Positions 1 through 11,100 of a DNA stretch of 64,000 nt are shown here, piece by piece (the first letter of the stretch is position 1; each line of letters begins with the position of its first letter). The DNA comes from Rhinopomastus cyanomelas (taxonomy: Eukaryota > Chordata > Aves > Bucerotiformes > Rhinopomastidae), in NCBI GenBank assembly GCA_013400115.1, contig VXBP01008659.1, positions 10,154 through 74,153 of the forward strand, written 5' to 3'. Position numbers and translations under genes: made by a program. A model generated the notes under the pieces. The model was given only the letters and a program-made list of their open reading frames with translations, was not told the DNA's origin and ran no database searches.

Positions 1-259
1 AGTGATCTCCCATTATATTTATCTCAGGTTGTGATGGCATTAATGACACAGTTTCTAGTTTGTGTGCACCGACTTGCATAACCTTTTCTCCTATTCTGTA
101 TATAGTTATAGAGTTAATAAACCTTTCTGAAGTTTCCCTAAGCCATCGATTGGTGAATTTTATCCGAGATGCCATCGAGACCTCACTGCTTTGCTTTCCT
201 TTCTTTTATATTGAATTGTGGTCCTGAACCCACCACAGTGGTGAAACACATGCACAGAT

Positions 260-437
260 TTTTCCAGAGAGGTGGAAATTGCCAGGCAAGTTACCCTAGA
301 AATATTCAAGGTCAGACTGGACAGGGCTCTGAGCAACCTGATCTAGCTGAAGATGTCCCTCTCATTGAATAAATGAGTGGTTAGACTAGGTGACCTTTGA
401 AGGTCCTTTCCAACCCAAACCTTCCTATGATCCTACA
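260..437 (+). mobile_element. CR1 3' fragment, old
   Basis: It is recognisable from the order of CR1 3'-UTR blocks: a GAGAGGTGGAAATTGCCAGG-like start, an ATATTCAAGGTCAGACTGGA block, then GACCTTTGAAGGTCCTTTCC and a degraded CTATGATCCTA tail. It is diverged (about a quarter of sites differ by eye) and 5'-truncated, with no coding part. Confidence 0.75.
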
Positions 438-652
438 GTTCTTTGAGGAAGAGAGGACACCTTCTAATTCTGCATGACTACTAAAACTTCGTTTTTGTGT
501 GAAATAATGCTCACTTTTTATTTTTACTTCCAGAAGACTGAGTGATGACTTTCAAGATTTTATTACTGCAGAGAAAACTGTCAATGTTTTTTTGTTATGA
601 AGTGACACAAATTAATCGTCCTATAAAGGAAGTTTGTTACACAACACTCAGA

Positions 653-738
653 TCATTAGGGATTGGAGGGGACCTTGAAAGATCATCCAGTCCAATCCCC
701 CTGCCAGAGCAGGATCACCTAGACCAAGTCATACAATC
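653..738 (-). mobile_element. CR1 type-A terminal tail, about 86 bp
   Basis: Antisense CR1 tail with the young-looking block TTAGGGATTGGAGGGGACC, then ATCATCCAGTCCAATCCCCC and GCCAGAGCAGGATCACCTAG. It abuts a second, different CR1 3' end at 739 in the same orientation. The octamer tail is reduced to ACTCAGATCA. Confidence 0.85.
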
Positions 739-990
739 AGTCTGGCTTAGAAGGGACCACAGGATCATCCAGTTCCAACTCCCCTGCCATGGGCAGGGAC
801 ACCGCATCCTAGATCAGGCTGGTCAGAGCCTCATCCAGCCTGGCCTTAAACACCTCCAAGGACGGGGTCTCCCCATTCCAGGGTCTCACTACTCTCATGG
901 TGAAGAACTTCCTCACATCCAGTCTAAATCTACCCATCTCCAGCTTTGCTCCATTCCCCCTAGTCCTAGATATGCAACTTCTATCACCAG
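739..990 (-). mobile_element. CR1 type-B 3' UTR fragment
   Basis: Antisense CR1 of a second subfamily, with blocks AGAAGGGACCACAGGATCAT, CCATGGGCAGGGACACCGCA, AGCCTGGCCTTAAACACCTC and a CACATCCAGTCTAAATCTAC run. It is 5'-truncated near 990, after the CCCCTAGTCCTAG block. The type-A tail at 653-738 is joined to its 3' end. Confidence 0.85.
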
Positions 991-3900
991 ACTGGGGAAA
1001 AAACATGTTAAAAGTTACAGGAATGTGCTTGGGTCTAAGTGGGGGGGAAAGGTGACAGTGCTCCAAAGGCCTATCCTGCGTGCAGTCTGTCAGGCTGGAG
1101 ATATTATTATATCTAGAGCAAGGGGATGTGGACATCTGTCAGCTTGCTTCTCTCACATGTGCAGCAACTGTGTGTGGTCCTCTAAACGAAACTATTAGCT
1201 ATGCAGTTCAGCATTCATGTACCAATTCTGCGTGAGCTGAACTCATGTCAAATAGAAAGTACTTTGTTACGGGTGGTTAAAATGGAGAAACATAAACACC
1301 ATAAGAAAACAGTGAACTGTTTAAAATTACCTTTTTTCCCCCCTTTAACCTCCTCCCCTTACTCTTTTAAAGCAAACATGCACACTAAATTAAAAGTTAT
1401 ATTGTTAAAATGCATGCTTGCTTTATAGCAGTGTGCTCCACTGGATGAGAACTGATGCATGAACAGCTCCTGTGGGAGATCAGGGAAGTAGCCACTAACA
1501 TAAGAAGTTGTATGATCTTGAGCTGCAGATAGTTTAATGCACAAAATCTACCTTACTGAGAGGATTAAATGAATAAAGAAACTGGGAAGAAATATTCACA
1601 CACTGAAGTTGTCGCACAACTAAGGATAGGCTACTACACTCATTAGTAAGTATCCTCTGATTGCACAGGTGTTCATGAAATACTTGTTGGGAGGTTGTCA
1701 GCTAATGCACAACATGCACAAATATGCTTCGTAACACTGAATTAAGTGATTTACTCTGTTTACTGGTTTAATTAACTTTTCAGATAAGGGCAGCCTTCAA
1801 GATTACATTGGAAACACAGCAAAGGTAAACATACTTACTTTACAGCATAAACCTTGCAGCAACAGTATCATCATGCAAAGCCATCCCAACAGCAATGTCC
1901 AAGCTGTATGCAGTGTCTTTTTGGGGTCATGGCACACAGCATAAAGCATTTGCTAATGAGGGGAAGAAACACACTCGTCTGACTTCCTATTCCTGCAAAG
2001 ATAGCTTGGCTATGCTACTTCATATGCTCTGCCACATTTTAGTTGCTAGATATGTAAGTGTCATCTACCATGCTGTACAAGTAATGTATGTTAGTTAAAT
2101 GGATTTTTCTTTTTCAATTATCTAGCAACATTTTGTCAATTATCTAGCAGCTCACATTGGCAAGACTTGTCATAAACTTCACAGATCTGTGAGGTTCCTA
2201 TAATGATGGAACATATGTTAAGACGACCACAAAATCCCTTAAAAAAAAAAAAAATCAAACATGTGGCCTACACCAAAAGATATTTAATGCATGTACAATG
2301 AAAGGCATCTAGAGATTTTTTGAATTCACTGGTCACAATGTCACTCTCTCTTTCAAGTTGTTGCAAGTAGTTCCTCCACTTTTAAAGCTAAAAGGTCATC
2401 TTCTCTCCTATTAGCTTTTGTTTTAAAAGTTCTTTTATTTCCCCAGCAGAATAAATCTTTGCTCATGAACCAACTGAAATTTTCTCTAACTATCTCTCAA
2501 ATTGACCCAAAGAAATTGCCCTCAAGAAATTTGGAGATTTTCTTTCGATTTTGATAAGATACACTACTCAACACATAAAAGTGTTGAAAAAAGTTATTAC
2601 AAATAGATTTAATAAAATCTTCTTGTTAGCCTATAAAGAAATAACCTTTGAATGCAAATACACTAAACAGACATAATACTGTCGTAGGCTGTCTTAACAG
2701 GGTTTTGTGGGATGTTTTAAAAAGGATCATATGCCATCAAATCATACTTTTTTTACACAAATAACTATATTTTTTCTTAAATAACAAAAGAGACATACTG
2801 ACCTACATGATACACAGAAAAAGTATAGAATTTGTAACTATAGTGCTAGTTTTACACCAGTGACATCCTTTGATTCTGACAAAGTCAAATTAATGTAAAG
2901 GTGAGCTTGATTAAGACCTAGAACCTAACAGTTCAAACAAGCAATTGCCATCTGGTCTACAAAACCTCAGCTCCACAAAACCAAATTAAACCTTATCTAG
3001 ATAAAAAAGCTCTTCAGATCTGTATCTTTTCTGGTAATACCAACAAATTGCCATGAATATTCTGACATAAGGAACACAAGGTACAACAAAATAAAACAAT
3101 TTATCAGAGCAGACTACTTCACAAAGATGCACTCAAGTGAGTAGGAAGTGATTTAAGGATTATCACCAGATCAATGCAATTATATATGTGACAGCAGATT
3201 TTCATGCTTAGAATATGAACAAGTCTGAAGAAAGACAGTCCAGTAACATTTTGTATATTGCACAGATCTTGACAACCAGCTTCTAGCAATTCACATCAGA
3301 GGATGTGTTTTCCTAAGGAGTTTTAGTGAGGCCCAGGTAAGAAAGCTTTGTCAGTCATACATCTTCACTCTCTTTAAAGTATAAGGGGAATAAAGTGTAA
3401 GAAATACAATTGCAGTTCTTTCTAGTTTGTAATAAATATTTGAAATTCTCATATGTCTTACCACAATTATTTTTCCTTATTTAAGTAAGCTGACTTTTTT
3501 AATACACACAAGAATCATAACTCTGAGATAATCCTATAGAGACACAATTAAATGCTTCAGTAAGGGTCATCATTCAACACAGTAATCATCAGATAGCCCT
3601 CATCTCAAACACTATAAACACACATCTTTTAAATTATTATCACAGCAAGCAATATTAGATTTGATGATCAGTGTTCTTTCCTTCAAGGAGGAAGTAATTT
3701 CAAAAAGGCCTGATCAAAGTGACCTCTTCTTTATATAAAAATAATTGGTTTTGTTAGAATATAAGAAGAAAATTCATAAAACTGAAAACCTGGAACAGAG
3801 TAATTTGAAGTATGTACATTACAGTTACACATTGTGATTTCCACCCTCTCTAGAGGGCTTCTATTACCTACAAATGTTTTCCTTTCCTTTTCATGTTAAT

Positions 3901-5029
3901 ATTAGGTTGACTTACAGCTGAAAATACAATTTATATTGTAAGATATGTTACTGCAAAGTGATATAGTAGTACTGTCTTACCTTATTAGTATTTACACCCA
4001 GATAGAGTTTAGATACTCCAAACAGGCCCTGGTAAAATACTAACTACATCACGTTGATTCTTTGTTCTTCACTAAAGAGCCTGTAGGCTGAGATCATTAT
4101 AAAATAAACATCCTGATTCATTGATACTTAAACAACTAGATCTATATCTTTTTACAACTGACTGGTGATTTTATAGCTGAAAAGTATTGTCAGTATATAT
4201 GAAACTAACCATACAGATTTTCACCTGTAGAAAATGATAGTTTCATAAATTGCATCAGACAGAGCTAGATTAATCAACTCCATCACCCCCAAACTAATTA
4301 TACAGTAATTATTTTCTGATGCTTTAAATGTCTTCTGATTACATCTTACTCAGTAATTCACAAAGTGTCTTCATCTTAATAGGATTTCTGATGTTATAGC
4401 GAAAATTGCTGGTTCTTTCTTACCAATATAATTTTTTCAAGCTCTAAAGACTTAAATTGCCCATTTTATCAATTCTTAGGTAAGGATTCTAAACAACCCC
4501 AAACAGGCAAACAATATTTTTGACTTCATAAATTTCAACATTTGAGTCATCAATAGGTTTGTGGGTTTTTTCCACACAGACCAGAGAACAAGGACACTCA
4601 CGAGAAACTTGAGTATTTGCAGAAACAGGAAGTAGGTCAATAAGGAGACATGGAAAGACTGTAGAAAGAAAAGTATTGTCTTAATCATATCTAGAGTGCA
4701 GATAAATGGAGGGGTCATCTTTAAAAGACATTATGGGTGGGCATACAGAGACCCTTTCCAGAAGGCAAGCCCCCAGCAAAGAACTCTTATTTCTAAGAAA
4801 GCAGAATTAGCCTCTGGGATATGACTGTTGGGTCAGCTAAGGCTATGATCAAACGAATAAGAAACATGGAAATAAAGCAAATTATGTCCTGATTGCCTGA
4901 ATTAGTGTCACATATATACAGTATGAGATGTGGCTTCGTAACCTTGCATTCAAGAACAAAAACCTTAAGTTTTAGCAAAAAAAATTCTGTATTACGTATT
5001 CTTAGACTGTTTTCACTTCAAAACACTAG

Positions 5030-5101
5030 AGCAACCTGCTTTGAGCAGAAATGGTTGGTCAAGCTTGCCATTTAGAGGTCCCTTCCAACCTAAATCATAA
5101 T
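5030..5101 (+). mobile_element. CR1 tail remnant
   Basis: A short sense remnant: AGCAACCTGCTTTGAGCAGA and then TTAGAGGTCCCTTCCAACCT, ending in a decayed AAATCATAA tail. Too little remains to place it in a subfamily. Confidence 0.6.
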
Positions 5102-7477
5102 TTGTTTCTTTGATTTTTCAAGAAGCAAACATCCATTTGATCTTTGCTATAAAGCATCTCATGTCCAAGATTCTCAAGTACTATTATAGAATACAAACTA
5201 ATGCAAGGATTGGTTTGGTCAGTACCAGATTTTCTGTTGGGGTCTAACAAGTCTATTCTTTTTTTAAGTATAACACATCTTTTCCTGTACTCAACAGTAT
5301 ATTAGATCCACATCAAAACCAAAAAATACACAGACATTATCTGCAATGTATTGCAAACCTGTGGTTGCTCTTGTCTGTATTTTAAAGAAGTTTTCTTACT
5401 GATTGGCAGCTGAAATAACTGAAAAACACATCAGCAAGGCTTTTTATAAGATGAAAAGAAGTTATTTAACTAGTACTCAAAGTCTTCATAATAAAATAAC
5501 AGAGAAGTTCCCCTGCGGATGTGCAAACCAGAGAAAGAAAATTCAGCGCAAACCCAAAATTTTACCTTCTCTGCGGTGCTAGCAACTATTAAAAGTTAAC
5601 ATTATTAAGTGTAAGGCATGTGTCTGAATACTGATAAGGAGGCTTGCACAATGGACCTTTAAAATTGTTGAAATAGCCTCTCTCAGGTTTCTGCAGCATG
5701 TAACACATTGCTGAAGGAACAACAAAATCATCATAGCAGAGCTGCTTAGGCACCTTCTCAGTATCAGGGCAAGAGCCACAGGCAGAAAATGGACTGCCTG
5801 CGGGAGCCACCCACTGGGGCTACAGACAGGCAGCACAATTTAGCACTATGGGAAATCACAACATACACAGTAAATGCCAAAATCTGCACCTACTTGGGTT
5901 TTACAATTAAGTGTGTAGTTCTGCTTTATTGCGATTTTTCTTATGGCCAATTTGAAGGACTTCTGGTGATAATAAAACAATCTCTCACAGACCCATATGA
6001 AAGAGAAGCAGTGTGTTTGTAACCTTGTTGCCTAGAAACCAGTAGGTCTAGAAGTAGTTGGTGGTAAACTTTAAATAAAATTATAGATATCTTTCAGTCC
6101 TTCTACTATCAGTGTGTAAATGTGAAAGTATTGTAAATCCCATTGCCAGTTAATGCCATATCTATTGGCACACAGTCAGCAGCAGTTTGAAAACTGTTGT
6201 GTAGCATAGCTAGTGCCCATTACCTGTCTCCCTATATTTTCTTAGAATTTATTTTCACCCCAGCAGGCAGCACCTCTCAACGTCATTAATTTGTTGGGCA
6301 GCTCATACTTTCCAACACAACCTACTTTACAATATGCTTTCATAAACAGCCTGGTGGTTTACTGGCAATGCTTAACAGTGTCAGGAGGGAGGCTGCAGTT
6401 TAAAGGCAGCAGGTAAAAATGAGCAGAGGCGATGTGCTTTGAGTGAACTACTCTTCTTTAATTTGACTCATCTTCAGTACAAGTGCATGAAATCATCAGA
6501 ACCACACTTGGTCTCTGTAAATGTGTGACTGAAACAGCACCACTACCAAACGTTGACTTTTGTTGGCATTGATGGACACATGCTTTTGCTACACAGTATT
6601 CTGCTAACAGCATATTTTCTGGCAGATCATGGGTGCTTATGTAATGAAAACAAATGAGGAAAACAATGAAAAGGAGAAGTCTTTCAATTGATCACAACAG
6701 CAAGTATGAGTAAGAAACCACCAACAGATTAATTAGACACTAGTAAAATACTAAAATGATTCCAGTATATATTTATAGCTACACATATTTGAATGCTTTG
6801 GCTAACACAAGTCTTTGAAAAGTGAGAAGAAGAAACAACTAATAGAACAAATTCAGCTTTTTAATACCAGAGACTGAACCTGACATTTTTGATTTAATAT
6901 ATGTTTCTGTTTCTGCATTCTGTCTCATACACAATCACTAATTTTCAACTTTAAGCTCTACTTCTAATGAGTAATGCAAGTTTACACCCAGCCTTTGGTC
7001 TTACTGCATTCTTCACATCAATATTTTTAGCATAATTAACCTGTTTTTATTATTTATTATACTAATGTGTACATCAACTGAAGCTGTCTCTCCTGTTACT
7101 CAAAATTAAACCGATCTCAGTCCAACACCTTTTGTAAACACTCAAGGACCTTGAAATTTTCTATTAACAAGTAACAGAAAATTAGAATGGATCAGATGAT
7201 ATGACTACGCATTACAACTGCCAAAAAAAGATAGGCTAGTCCATTCTATTTTAATTTCTGCTTCTTTAATCTAAGGTTAAGGTAGAGTTGGGTAGGGTTA
7301 AATGAACAAACAATCTGATATTACTCATACAAACATTTGTCTGCCTTTAAAAGAACTGAATTTTGCATTATTGTTACTGCAGATTTATGTATAAAGATCA
7401 CAATATAAAGCATATCTTATGGCATCAGAAAGTATTGCTGTAAATCTAAACCATATATGCATATATCAAGTCAGATT

Positions 7478-7500
7478 TATATATATATATATATATATAT
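7478..7500. repeat. (AT)n microsatellite
   Basis: About 11-12 uninterrupted AT dinucleotides. It is an ordinary candidate for length polymorphism. Confidence 0.95.
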
Positions 7501-8167
7501 GGATTGTGGGGTGGAACTCAGTAAGAGATTCTGAAAGGGTTAAAACTGTCTCAGTCTGAAATCCATCCAAACATTCTACTACATTTTTATCATTTTCCTT
7601 GTGCTTGCAATGTTTTCTAATAACAGACCAATTCCTCAACCCATCCAGGAACCTACATTACAACAACCTTATGCATTCTTTTCCCCAAGAAAGGAAGCTC
7701 CTGTTGTAGTTAGCTAATTGCTGGCTTTTTTGTATGTTTTTGGAAGAGAAATAACATTTACAAATAATTTACATCTGGAAAACTTCAGAAACAGAGAAAC
7801 ATATGAATTATAAAACTGGTATGAAACTCAAAAGCTGTGTTAAGACAGTGACAGATGTTTTCACTTTGTTAATAAAGAAAAACTCTGTATCAAAGAGCCA
7901 TAACAGGACACGGGTATTTTATAACTAAGATGTGGTACTTTCTGTTCTCATACGGCTGTAACACTTCTGCAATAACTGTCTCATGCCATAAAGCAGTAGG
8001 AAATAAAAATTAAGCCATACAAAAATCTAAGAATGTATGCTTCTGTAAAAATGTAGAATCAAAACAAGAATTTGAAAAATGTTCTCCAATTGTTTGTTAT
8101 GCAATTCTTGATTAAGTAGAGGAAAAGGCACATATTTATGGCATTATCAAAACTAAAATGTTCTTCA

Positions 8168-9103
8168 AATCACAGAATCACTAAATTCTTGAGGCTGGAA
8201 AAAACCTCTGAGATCATCAAGCCCAGCCTATGACCTAATATCACCACAATCAGCTAGATCATGGCACTAAGTGCCACATTCCTCAAACACCTCCAGAGAT
8301 GACTACTTAATCACCTCTCTGGCCAGTCCATTCCAATGTATGATCACCCTTTCTGTGAGGAAGTGCTTCCTAACATCCAGCCTAACTCTTCCCTGGTGCA
8401 GCTTTGGGCTCTGCCCTCTCATCCTCTCACCAGTTGCCTGGGAGAAGAGCACAATCCCCACCTGACTAGAATTTCCTTTTAGGTTCCCCCTGAGCCTCCT
8501 CTTCTCCAGGCTAAACAACCCCATCTTCCTCAGCCTCTCCTCATCACACTTTATCTTCAGTCCCTTCACCAGCCTCACTGCCCTCTGTGAGCCACTGCAG
8601 CACCTCCGTATTTTTCTTGAAATGAAGGGACCAGAACTGCCCCCAGTAGTTGAGATGAGGCCTCACCAGTGCTGAGTACTGGGGGAGAATTACATTCCTA
8701 GTTTTGCTGGCCACACTCTTCCTGATACATGCCCAATTGCCATTGGCCTTACAGGCCACTTGGGCACACTGTTGGCTCATGTTCAACTGGTTGTCAAACA
8801 GTACTTCCAGGTCCCTCTCTACCAGACTGCTCTCCGGCCACTCTTCCCACAGTCTGTAGTGCTGCAGGGGGTTATTGTGGCCAAAGTGTAGGACTGTGCA
8901 CTTTGTCTTGTTGAATGTCATACTGTTATATCTAACATGGCTGCTGTGCCCAAGATGACCTCCAATCACCACATCTTCCACCAGCCTTTGTCTCTTCATA
9001 AACAGTAGGTCTAGCAGGGCATTACTCCTGGTAAGTACTCAGTTACTAGCTGCAACAAGAATTTGTCATCCACATGTGCCAGAAACCTCCTGGACTGCCC
9101 TCC
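8168..9103 (-). mobile_element. CR1, about 0.94 kb, antisense
   Basis: Reading + to -, it starts with a decayed tail (TCACAGAATCACTAAATTCT), runs through the full 3' UTR, and continues into the C-terminal part of the reverse-transcriptase frame. The minus-strand frames at 8999-8544 and 8578-8303 retain CR1 RT blocks such as FNKTKCTVLHFGHNNP, VERDLEVLFDNQLNMSQQC and ALVRPHLNYWGQFW, broken by a frameshift. The 5' end, near 9003-9103 (GTCTAGCAGGGCATTACTCC onward), is more diverged. Confidence 0.9.
8303..8999 (-). pseudogene. CR1 reverse-transcriptase C-terminal remnant
   Basis: Degenerate 3' end of the CR1 ORF2 polyprotein. Two overlapping frames (about 8999-8544, then 8578-8303) carry RT C-terminal and following blocks, including YEERLRKMGLFSLEKRRL-like sequence (here CDEERLRKMGLFSLEKRRL). 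No catalytic [FY]xDD box is present because the copy is 5'-truncated downstream of it. It is not functional. Confidence 0.8.
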
Positions 9104-9132
9104 AAGGGATCTCAAAAGATCATCTAGTCTAA
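9104..9132 (-). mobile_element. Short type-A CR1 tail scrap
   Basis: AAGGGATCTCAAAAGATCAT followed by CTAGTCTAA matches the type-A CR1 tail core at about 27 of 29 positions. It lies directly at the 5' end of the antisense CR1 at 8168-9103, in the same orientation. It may be part of an older copy that received the insertion. Confidence 0.5.
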
Positions 9133-10025
9133 GGTCAAAGAATCATGAAGGGCTCCCAGTCAAGCACAGCTAAGTACTGGGAGGACACCTGTGCTGAGAT
9201 ATGCTATAGGAGCTCCGTAAGTTGTACATAAATGCACAGATTTTCATTTGACTGACCTATTTGATTTCACTCATCTGACCTATCAAGGTCAGATAGACAA
9301 AGACTAAATTTACTCTGAACCCTCCAGAGCACCCTAAACTGCTCTAAGCAGCTGGCTGAATACAAGAAGCTTACCCACACCAGCAAGGTGATGCTTTCCT
9401 TACTCAGCAGGCAAAGCTATGCTCTAGGTATACCTTAACACAACACTCCTCTCTTGCCACTTAATGTGCAATCCTTCCCACTCTTACCTTATTCTCTGTA
9501 CAAATCAATTTACAGGGCCCTTTTTTATACAATAGCTCAAGTTGATTTCAGCTACTGCATTTAATGTCATAGGAGTTATATGTGTAAATCCCTGTACTTA
9601 GACATAAGATAGTCCTTTATGCCATTTTAATCAATCTTTGTCATGTGTATGTTACTTAATAGCTCTGTCTTCCTATAGAAAATGAGCAACTTAAGGGAAA
9701 TGAAACTTTTCAAAGATACATTTTCCTTCTGGCAGTCTGTGAAATACATGGTAATTATCCTCTTTTGATGAATAACATTTGAAGGAAAATGAACATTCTA
9801 TGCACCAAAAGGTAGAACACAATGAGAATGTCAACTGTCTTGTAAATATAAGGAAATTGTTTCTCTACTATGATCTATATTGCACAGAAACATATATATA
9901 TACCTTATAAACATAAAACCAAATTAGACTATCAAGCCATTTTTCAAGGTTATAGTACTTCCTAATACAACAAAATCAAGATTTATATTTCTATTTTTAA
10001 AGGATTTGAGCTGTATTATGAACTA

Positions 10026-10154
10026 TGGACTCCATTCTCCAGGCTGATGTACTGTGTGCAACAAGAGCCCTACTTTTATGAGTAGGGCTCTTGTTGCACA
10101 CAGTACAATACCATGCCTCTTGAGTAATAATGGTATCAGGAGAAATAGAGTCCA
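10026..10154. repeat. Near-perfect inverted repeat (foldback) with a 27-bp perfect core
   Basis: Positions 10048-10074 and 10081-10107 are exact reverse complements (27 bp, no mismatch), separated by the six bases TTTATG. An outer pair, 10026-10040 and 10139-10154, is also complementary with few mismatches (TGGACTCCATTCTCC against TGGACTCTATTTCTCC). The right arm carries about 22 extra bases between the inner and outer arms. As RNA from either strand it would form a stable hairpin. I do not recognise it as a known miRNA or transposon. The minus-strand open frame across it has no known motif. Confidence 0.95.
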
Positions 10155-10732
10155 CCCTAAAGAATAGATGCTGGGGGGCAGAAAAGGGAAAATACTTTTT
10201 CAATAGTGTAATTAAATCATGACTGTCCAGCCTTCATTCTCTTACCAGGAAAACTGTGCTGTCTTTGATAGCTTGGTAAATGAACTTCTCCCTTTCAGAT
10301 CTTACAAACTAATGGCTGTGATGCAGTTTAGTGAAGTGGCCAGGATAGAGAAATAATCCAGCTTACTTCATAAAAATAATAATGTTTATATATTATTACA
10401 CATTGTTTAAACATATTTTTGCTTCCTTGAATTCCAAATATCAAGTGCATTACCTCAAGTTCTTAGATTCCTTTCTGTAAAGTAAGACAAATACACTATA
10501 ACACTGGTTACAGAAATAGTAGAAATTGATGATATCACTACTATTTAATGTCATCAAACTATATATGAATGTCCACAAAAAATATCTACCTAGAATCATT
10601 GAGGTAGCAATTAAATGATTTTACTTAAATACTCTGTAAAAGATTGTTTCTCTAAGTTTAGCATTTGTCAACTGTGGTAATGTCTTAATGGCAATATTGC
10701 TCAAAACTGTCTCAACAAGATGCAACTCGAAT

Positions 10733-11100
10733 GGTAAGGGGCTGGAAGATAAACCCTATGAGGAGAGGCTGAGGGAGCTGGGTTTGTTTAGCCTGGAAAA
10801 GAGGAGGCTCAGGGGTGATCTTATCGCTGTCTATAACTATCTGAGGGGTGGTTGTAGTCAGGCAGGGGTTGGTCTTTTCTCCCTGGCTACTGGAGACAAG
10901 ACAAGGGGTCATAGTCTTAAGCTCCATCAGGGCAGGTGTCCCTGGAGGTGTTCAAAGTTAGGCTGGATGAGGTGCTGAGTGGCATGATCTAGAAGCTAGA
11001 CATTAGGATTACTGGGTTTATTTGGATTTAGGTTGGACTGGATGATCTTTAAGGTCTTTTCCAACCTCATCATTACTGTGATACTGTGATATTGTGACAG
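10733..11100 (+). mobile_element. CR1 3' fragment with internal deletion
   Basis: It encodes the CR1 terminal ORF block YEERLRELGLFSLEKRRLRG, then 3' UTR. At about 10936 the sequence jumps from the LKLHQGR codons to CCCTGGAGGTGTTCAAAGTT, missing roughly 100-130 bp present in sibling copies. The tail is a variant octamer array, TACTGTGA x2 then TATTGTGA. Confidence 0.88.

Noticed and set aside
542..1198. 218-codon plus-strand frame
   Set aside because: Its centre is antisense CR1 3' UTR (653-990). The rest shows no domain.
7478..7500. (AT)n as a replication or regulatory element
   Set aside because: A simple dinucleotide run of ordinary length with no accompanying motif.
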